Assembly (NCBI GenBank): GCA_002633005.1
Contig: NMRA01000197.1
Coordinates: forward strand, 587,476-626,957
DNA: 39,482 bases
Origin: Phoronis australis
Taxonomy: Eukaryota; Phoronida; Phoronidae
Reading direction: 5' to 3'
The notes under the pieces were generated by a model. It had not been told where the DNA came from. It worked only from the letters and a program-made list of their open reading frames with translations, and did no database searches. Of the stretch, positions 33,310 through 39,482 are shown piece after piece. Each line of letters begins with the position of its first letter. Position 1 is the stretch's first letter. The position numbers were made by a program, and so were the translations under genes.

Positions 33310-33611
33310 GATTGTCGAGACCTCCAAGTAATAAAATAAGGAGACGCTAAGACTTACTGTTGCACACTTTCTGAACTTCAGGTTGCCACAACTTTGAAGG
33401 GTCCACTGTGGTTACGAAAGGGCTCCCAATTTTCTCTTCTCTTGGTCATCACAGTATTTAGCTGCCCTTCACACAAGAGCACTTAACGTTCATCTCTGAG
33501 AGTAATTTTAGGCTCCGGAAATGCGGAATGGTTGGTCTTTGAACATTACCATATTTGACCTTCGTTAGTCATATGTTAGGAATTTGGCCTTCCCTCACCA
33601 GGATAATCCTG

Positions 33612-33716
33612 ATTGGTCAGAGTTACTTATTTAAGGCGGGTCATACACAAGATCGTGTTGTCCAGCCGTCAGAACAAGACCAAGAACAAAACATCAGAAC
33701 TCACTACTTCTCTAAG
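33612..33716 (+). promoter_or_regulatory. Promoter and 5' leader candidate, locus B
   Basis: ATTGG (33612, inverse CCAAT) and TATTTAA (33628-33634) precede a stretch without ATG that ends at TCTAAG|GTATAC (33717), a possible splice donor. This would give a non-coding first exon of about 60 nt. In locus A the TATA part is deleted and the GT of the donor has changed. Confidence 0.35.
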
Positions 33717-34192
33717 GTATACGCATGGTTCTCAGACTTTGCGTCACCTTCAATGGTATTCTTTTCACCTAAATTTCCAGCTATTCGTGTGGTACCGAAA
33801 CTTTGTATTCAGCTGTACCCGTTATGGTTTAGTCCTCAAAATATTTAAGTCCCATTTTAAGTTGTTCCGGCCATAAGATACGGTGAATGAATTAAAGACA
33901 CAACGCTGCGACACCTGTGTATACCCGTATCATAGGGATCGACCGACTGTTAAGTGCCGTCCAAACACAGACTTACCCTAGAATTTGTTACTCCTGAAAC
34001 GAGTTGTAATTAGGTGCAACAACTCTATTATGTATAACTAGTCTTCTCACGTGCGCTGTACCCACTTACGTGCTGACGTCAAACGTCCATACAGCTTAGC
34101 AAATGAACTTCAGGGAAACTGAAACAGAAGTCCACCATTTCTGCCAATACTACATACAAACAATTTGTAACTGATGTTACTGTTTTTAACAG

Positions 34193-34440
34193 CGGAGCCA
34201 TTAGGGCCATATCCAGTACCACTGCCACCCGAATCAGCACCGCCAGTGTACCCGCAGCCTCCGCCACCACCGCCGCCGCCACCAGAGTATCCCTCGCCGC
34301 TGCCGCCGCCAGAGTACCCGCCACCGCCACCACCACCAGGGCACCCGCCGCCGCTGCCGCCGCTGCCTGCACCACAGTACCCGCCGCCGCCACCACCGCC
34401 ACCGCCGCCTCCGCCACCAGAGTACCCACCACCAGCGTAG
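34193..34440 (+). CDS. Candidate terminal exon, Pro/Tyr-rich, locus B
   Basis: Begins after the acceptor TTTTTAACAG and reads, in phase 1, a Pro-rich sequence with PEYP, QYPPPP and GHPPPLPPLP blocks, ending at TAG 34438. Locus A has the same frame and acceptor. Two rival readings exist. One is the plus frame from 34194 to 34550, rich in Ala and Thr, ending with a Ser/Thr stretch and a hydrophobic tail (MVLFFVVPPLSTL) like a GPI-anchor signal; the homologous tail is kept in A. The other is a minus-strand Gly/Tyr/Cys-rich frame with GGGYSGGGG units, recalling matrix or silk-like proteins. The acceptor in both copies favours the plus strand; the phase-1 fit to the exon at 10710 favours the Pro frame. 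Confidence 0.3.
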
Positions 34441-34721
34441 AGAGAGTTACCACCGCCACCTCCAGTTCTACAGGCACTATAACCACCATCTCCATGGTGC
34501 TGTTTTTCGTAGTTCCACCATTATCTACATTGTCATCTGCATTTTGTTAATTAAGCTGTAGATAACAAAAAGGCACGAATATAACGTCTAATGACGTAAT
34601 TAGTATTGGATACAGTCACATATTGTCGTTTCTTGGACTTGTCGCTTTTCCAGTAGGTGACAACTCATGTCGTTCAGATGTCTGGAGCGGCTGAAAAATG
34701 TGTCCTCTGCAAGTTCATCAA

Positions 34722-35190
34722 CATCTTAAAAGTGTGGTAAACATTTTAAAAGTCTTGTCAACTTTTTACTCAAATGTTGCCAACATTTTCAAAAAATCTT
34801 GCTAATTTTTGAAAAATCTTGTCAACATTTTATTTAAGTGTTGTCAACATTTTTATTGTGGATGTTAACATTATCATGATATTGGAGTGTTGCATTTCTT
34901 CCGTTTTGAAATTCCATCGGGAACGAAAAACCAAGTCAAAAGACCATATTTTCACTTCAAGCCTTCAATAAAGTCGCCAAGAATAAAAATCTTGCTAATG
35001 TTTTTGAAAGCCTTGCTAATACTGTGCCTTTGAAATTTTGCGATTTTGACATGATTTTCTGAAAATCTTGTCAACATTTATCATTGGAACATTTTTCAAA
35101 TAACCTTGCCAAGACATATATGGTTTTAAAATATCATGCCAAGATTTCGAAAATTTTTGAAATTGTTGGCAGGATTTTTGGAAAGTCTTC
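34722..35190. repeat. Degenerate about 24-bp repeat array
   Basis: Many diverged units with core CTTGTCAACATTTT (variants CTTGCTAATTTTT, GTTGCCAACATTTTC, CTTGCCAAGA). It resembles an old minisatellite. No ORF of interest. Confidence 0.6.
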
Positions 35191-36420
35191 ATGGATTTAT
35201 CGTGATCTTAAAATTAAAATACAGGTCTTGATTTTTCAGCGCTTTGGCATACCATAAACATTAAAAGTTAAATTTCAAAGACATTTTAAAACCAGCCGCT
35301 TTCATTTTAAACACATGTGAATAATTAAAAGATGACAGGTTCATGATATCACTAAGAGGGTGGTGAATTAAGATTGAAATTTGAAAAGACTGTTCAAGAC
35401 ACGGTACAGTGGATTAAAAGGGCACGAGTGTGGAATATATAGTAAAATTCTGAGGTCGTAAACAGCCACTGAAAGACCATTTCCATAAATAACAACCTAA
35501 AGTGGAAATGGCGAAACAGAATACTCACAAACGGTACCTAAAACCTTTCAACACAAAGATGAAAATCGTTTAAACCCCAAATACACGTTAAGGACGCCGG
35601 CAAATAAAAGCCAGTGCTTTTGACGGGATTGGCTAAACCGTCTAACATTGGGTCATTTCAAGTCAATACGGGTGAGATTGAGCCTAAATAATGGAGAGCT
35701 CGAATTTTTGAGAATTCGCTAAAAGCGTAGGCAACGCTTGCCCTTTTAGCAAACTTCGAAATGAGTTTTCAGATTTTCCTCCAAACGTTTGTCGAATGTC
35801 GAGGGTTACAGAACATTATTTTGTTTCAGGGAAGTGGATGGGATAATCGTTTTGTATGTCTGATAGCAGTCCAAATCCAGGCATGGCATCCCTACAATAT
35901 TCCAAGCTAAAGTAATCTGTCTCAGACAATAGACAATAAAGCTGTGGTTAAATCATTCATTTTGTACTATTCATATTTCTACATGTACAACCTTTTCAGT
36001 TTTAAAACGGTTTTGTTTCACAGATAAAAACTACACCAGAAAAAATACATGTCTGGCTTTCATTTCTTTGATCAATTGAGTAGATATTATGGGCTTAGCA
36101 GAGTTGCGAGGAGAGTGGCTCGAATTTCTAGAACGGCTGACCTTCAGTTTGCAAACTTTGATACACAACGAGCATTCTCAGTTCTATGTTCTTAACGGAA
36201 TTCGTAATACCAGAAATAAGGATGGCATGACAGTTGCTCGCAAGGAATGGGACTCAAATGCAGATGTAATGTGGTCCAGAAAGAGAACGTTCTCGAGTTA
36301 CCCCCTACCAAACATTCAGATCTGCCTCCCGTTCAGTAACGCTGGGACCTCGCTAAAAAGCAAGACTTCGCGAGATTACGTGAGATACTGCCGTGTGTTT
36401 TAAAGGAGAACACGTGACTT
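35191..36420. other. No gene recognised
   Basis: The longest ORF (36089-36403, plus, 104 codons) starts with a modest ATG context and has no recognisable motif or splice partner. It is not called as a gene. Confidence 0.45.
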
Positions 36421-36432
36421 TGACTAGGTTTT

Positions 36433-36472
36433 AGCTAGGTCCTAGCGTAGGTCCTAGCGTAGGTCCTAGCAT
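36433..36472. repeat. 12-bp tandem repeat
   Basis: About 2.5 to 3 units of GTCCTAGCGTAG. Confidence 0.8.
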
Positions 36473-36721
36473 CTACTGAACGCAGACCAGGCTTATTTAA
36501 GTGAGTGATTACACCTTATTACGTACTCGGACGGAAATATTTAGTCGTAGAATGACTTGAATTTTTTATTTGGTTGTATTTTGTGTGTCATTTAAGTTGC
36601 TTACATCTCTGGAAATGCCGGAACAGTCCACTATTACTAAGGTTCACTACTCCAAGAATATCTAAAATTTCCTGGCTCACTCAGGTGTAAATTTTTATAC
36701 TTTTACATGCACAAATTAAGT

Positions 36722-36747
36722 CGGAAAAAGGTTGCCTTCCCCTTTAA
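36722..36747. mobile_element. Third occurrence of the TTAA-bounded transposon tip
   Basis: GGAAAAAGGTTGCC followed by TTCCCCTTTAA repeats the tip seen at 5062-5086 and 21829-21852 and again ends at TTAA. The sequence further inside does not match the other two, so it belongs to a different member of the TIR family or to a rearranged copy. Confidence 0.55.
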
Positions 36748-37612
36748 TCTATGCATTGATTGGTGCATCTAGGCCAAAACAACGCCCGGATTCCATGCGC
36801 TTGTGAAATTGCCCGCTTGTCTTACGAATATGGAAAATGAGTACGTACTTGCATTTTTAAAAGAAAATGAAGTAGGAATATTGATGAATTATCAACCACG
36901 ACACATTCAACAAATCCATGTCAAGATCGCATCATTTCACAGCGCGACTGAAAAGTTTAGGGTCAGTTGCTCGTCAACCTCACCCACCGCACTGTCGGGT
37001 TGAAACTAAATGTAATTTGTAGGCTACCCAGCTTCTCCATGTCCGTTCAATCTTCTTAACCGTCGTTGGTCGCCGCAGCTCTGACATGATGATATCCCAG
37101 CTTGAGAATGGCTGGTTACTAAGATTCAAGAATTACAAATGGATCTGAGCTCATTTGTAAACAAGGTAATCTAAGTTTTAAAAAAATTTCAACTTTTGCG
37201 CACCCTTTGAATGGTTACTAACTGGACACAAATACAATACTTTTATTTATGTCAGTTACAACTATTAGCAGACTATCGGAATAATAAACTGTCGGAGTTC
37301 TGGTTTAGTGAACTTTCGACGGTAGCTAACATTCGGAGTAGTGAAACTTATGAATAGTGAACTTTCGGAATAGTGACATGTAACCTCGGAAATCTTCTCC
37401 ATCAGTTTGTTGCTCGTATGAAGTCTGCGGGGCTGTGCACCATTGGCACTGATTGACAAGAGAAGACTTTCTTTATTGACCAAAGTTTTTATTAGGTCTA
37501 GATTTAATCTTCCCTAATATATTATTTGTTGTACATAGCAGGCATTCCATATATACATAAATTCAAAAGTATATTCAGAGTATTTACACAGACAGCAGTT
37601 CTTCTCTTAAAG
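36748..37612. other. No gene recognised
   Basis: Short ORFs without motifs. Words like TAGTGAACTTTCGGA recur three to four times at 37305-37380 in degenerate form. Confidence 0.4.
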
Positions 37613-38110
37613 CTATATAGCCCTCTGAGTATACAATGCAAGGCGCTGGATACTGTCATGGTTTTTCTGTTGGAATAACCTTACAAGAGAATAGTTAACA
37701 TTCACAATCTCTGGAAGAAGATTTCTTCTAAGGTCTTCAAGAACAGGGCATCGACACATGAAACGAGGCTCATTTTCAATTTCACCCAGATTGCATATGC
37801 CGCATATTTTCTCATTTCTAGGAATACCCATATGCCTTCTCTATATTAAGTGAGTGACTTGAACATCGAAACTGCTCAAGTATTCTTCTCGAATAAGCGC
37901 TAAAACAATTCTCGCTAACAAGATCACGTTTAATAAGACTATACAATTCATATTTATATGATCTACCTATTTCCAGTTGCCATTCCTGAGCGTCTCAATC
38001 TAATAACCTTTGCTCGAATACCATAATTAATTTACCACTATTACCTGGGCCAAATAACCACACTTTTCCACAACCGTACCTATACTAAATTTCTTTGGCT
38101 CGGTGTGCCC
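37613..38110 (-). pseudogene. LINE ORF2 C-terminal region, decayed copy 2
   Basis: Better preserved partner of the relic at 17.4-18.1 kb. On the minus strand, 38080-37830 is open except for one TGA and carries GKVWLFGPGNSGKL, QEWQLEIGRSYKYELYSLIK and FRCSSHSLNIEKAYGYS. A frameshift leads into MGIPRNEKICGICNLGEIEN and FMCRCPVLEDLRRNLLPEIV (37831-37613), the terminal zinc-binding segment (C-x2-C, later C-x-C), with a normal stop at 37613. This is the extreme C-terminus of a non-LTR retrotransposon polyprotein of RTE/CR1-like type. The reverse transcriptase and endonuclease parts are absent, as expected of 5'-truncated insertion. Confidence 0.75.
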
Positions 38111-38940
38111 AGTTATAATAAATATCTCGCTGTTATATAGCCCACTGTAGCTAGGTACATGTATAGACATTTACTTCTCAACTCCCATAATCAGTACCCG
38201 ATGAATAACGTGACGTCTCCTCTAATCGTCTTTACGATCTAGTCATCTACACAAACAACACTCGGACTCATTAGGCCGGGTACGGCCGATGATTACGTGT
38301 AGCACTTTGAATGACAGAAACAAATTCTGGAAAAAATTATTACTAACTTAGTTATCATTGTTGTTAGTAATATCAGTAGATCAGTGGAACAATTTTATCG
38401 TTGTCCATCTATTTCCTTGTAAGAAAAACATTTTGACGAATAGGCTGGTACTGGATCTTTTCTGTGGGAGTTGGAGGGTTCGATCGAACTTGCGAACTCC
38501 CCTGGCTATTGGCCTGGTTATACAAAACATGCTGACCGTAGTTAAGGTAGTTTTGAAGGATCTGTGAATGTGACGTGAACGACTGATGACCTTAGCAGTG
38601 AAACAAAATTGTCAATAATGGCGNGGTCGGGGAAAACAAAATTAAAGGTCCCTTAATCACAATTTCAAATTCCTTTTTTGCAATACTTGACGCAGTTACA
38701 GGCATACGTGTAGCTCCAAATGTAAGCGTGCATCTTGGCAGGGCTGAGAAGCACCGGCAGAAAATGGGGATAACCCACCCATCTAATGTACGATTATTTT
38801 TTGGTTATTATATATCACCCTGCAGTAAAACATCTCTGAGTTTCTAAAACCGCATGCGTAGGTCACGGTACGCCTCATGGATACAACCTATGCTAACCAA
38901 TAATAGGCATTCTCGATGATATTAACTCCTGTGACGTTGT
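38111..38940. other. No gene recognised
   Basis: No supported feature. A single N lies at 38624. Confidence 0.5.
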
Positions 38941-39260
38941 TAAATTTCATTTTGCAGCTCGACTTTAAGTTCAAACACAAACGCCATGTTGTTATACGTT
39001 CATGTGTACTATAATTGCCCTGCATCAGGACTCTGAAGCCAATTATCTACCACGCTTTAATGACCAACGGGTACCACGGAACCGAAACTTAGCTAACGCA
39101 TCTATTTTGACGTAGTAAAATTTCAGCTCGACTAGATTCAAACACAAACATCATGTTGATATACGTTCACGTGCACTTTTGTCCTGCATCAGTTATCTCC
39201 CACTTTTTATCACCAACGGGTACCAGAGAGCCGAAACCTTAGTATCTATTTTGCCTATTT
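38941..39260. repeat. About 170-bp tandem duplication, two diverged copies
   Basis: Copies at about 38941-39110 and 39117-39260. Shared blocks are GCAGCTCGACT/TCAGCTCGACT, TTCAAACACAAAC, CATGTTG followed by TATACGTTCA, CCTGCATCAG, ACCAACGGGTACCA and CCGAAAC. The second copy has several deletions. Confidence 0.7.
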
Positions 39261-39482
39261 TTCGCCTTGTATTTCAACATTTTACTCCAAGAATTCAAAT
39301 TGTTCAAAAATCACCAGTTTTAAACCATGGTATACAAATTTATTCCTGTCAGTATTATATTACCGTGAAGCCATGAATGCGATAACAAATCTACTCCACA
39401 CAAAAGGACCTGAGATCAGATTCCCTGCTAAACAACCCTCTTGACTATCTATTAACAGGGCCTTAAGAAGCGGGGGCCGGGG

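Larger units (their letters stand above)
33395..34710 (+). repeat. Paralogous locus B (partner at 13.3-14.8 kb)
   Basis: Diverged copy of locus A in the same orientation; see that entry for shared landmarks. B keeps a CCAAT-like and TATA-like promoter that is missing in A, but lacks A's AATAAA. A simple repeat array lies directly upstream of both copies: (TA)n in A and the 22-bp minisatellite in B. Confidence 0.7.

Noticed and set aside
31978-33350. Three overlapping ORFs of 391-453 codons
   Set aside because: They are created by the stop-free 22-bp repeat. The same peptide appears in all three frames, and there is no gene-like flank.
34079-34495. 138-codon Ala/Val-rich minus-strand ORF
   Set aside because: It is a complementary shadow of the low-complexity segment. 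Neither its start nor its end matches any conserved signal, and locus A does not keep it.
36089-36403. 104-codon plus-strand ORF
   Set aside because: Ordinary composition but no motif, no splice context and no second copy to test constraint.

Overview
The window looks like gene-poor, repeat-rich nuclear DNA of an invertebrate animal, taken from a draft assembly. Pointers to this are AT-rich DNA without bacterial operon structure, TATA-box plus signal-peptide-exon arrangements with GT splice donors, tRNA-derived SINE heads, decayed non-LTR retrotransposon ORFs, a THAP-type transposon fragment, an envelope-bearing retroelement relic, microsatellites, a minisatellite, and runs of N (19649, 21454-21659, 25796, 38624). 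The phylum cannot be fixed from the sequence; a marine lophotrochozoan, basal deuterostome or cnidarian would all fit. No complete, confidently identifiable host gene is present.

Layout. 1-2.4 kb: possible hAT-type end, an old copy of a repeat family that recurs at 19-24 kb, a small inverted-repeat element, a 172-bp tandem duplication and a possible hAT-like miniature element. 4.30-5.09 kb: a 786-bp foldback transposon whose two arms each carry the start of a THAP zinc-finger ORF. 5.7-6.2 kb: a foldback built of about 21-bp units. 9.3 kb: LINE remnant. 10.6-10.8 kb: TATA box and signal-peptide exon of a likely secreted protein. 12.0-12.7 kb: doubtful Cys-rich exon and a SINE. 13.1-14.8 kb: (TA)n tracts and locus A, a low-complexity Pro/Gly-rich locus. 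17.4-18.5 kb: LINE 3' end and C2H2 zinc-finger relic. 18.9-24.0 kb: direct segmental duplication interrupted by a gap, a transposon end and a SINE. 24.7-26.8 kb: foldback DNA duplicated in tandem. 26.9-29.0 kb: decayed envelope-type gene with a separate ORF downstream of it, both on the minus strand. 29.4 kb: weak TATA plus signal-exon candidate. 32.1-33.3 kb: 22-bp minisatellite. 33.4-34.7 kb: locus B, diverged paralogue of locus A. 34.7-39.5 kb: degenerate repeats, another TIR end, a second LINE 3' end and a 170-bp tandem duplication.

The most gene-like signals are the 10.7-kb secreted-protein first exon and the paired A/B loci. In A and B a splice acceptor leads into a Pro-rich exon whose phase fits that first exon. 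How these exons connect, and which strand of the low-complexity exon is coding, needs transcript data.
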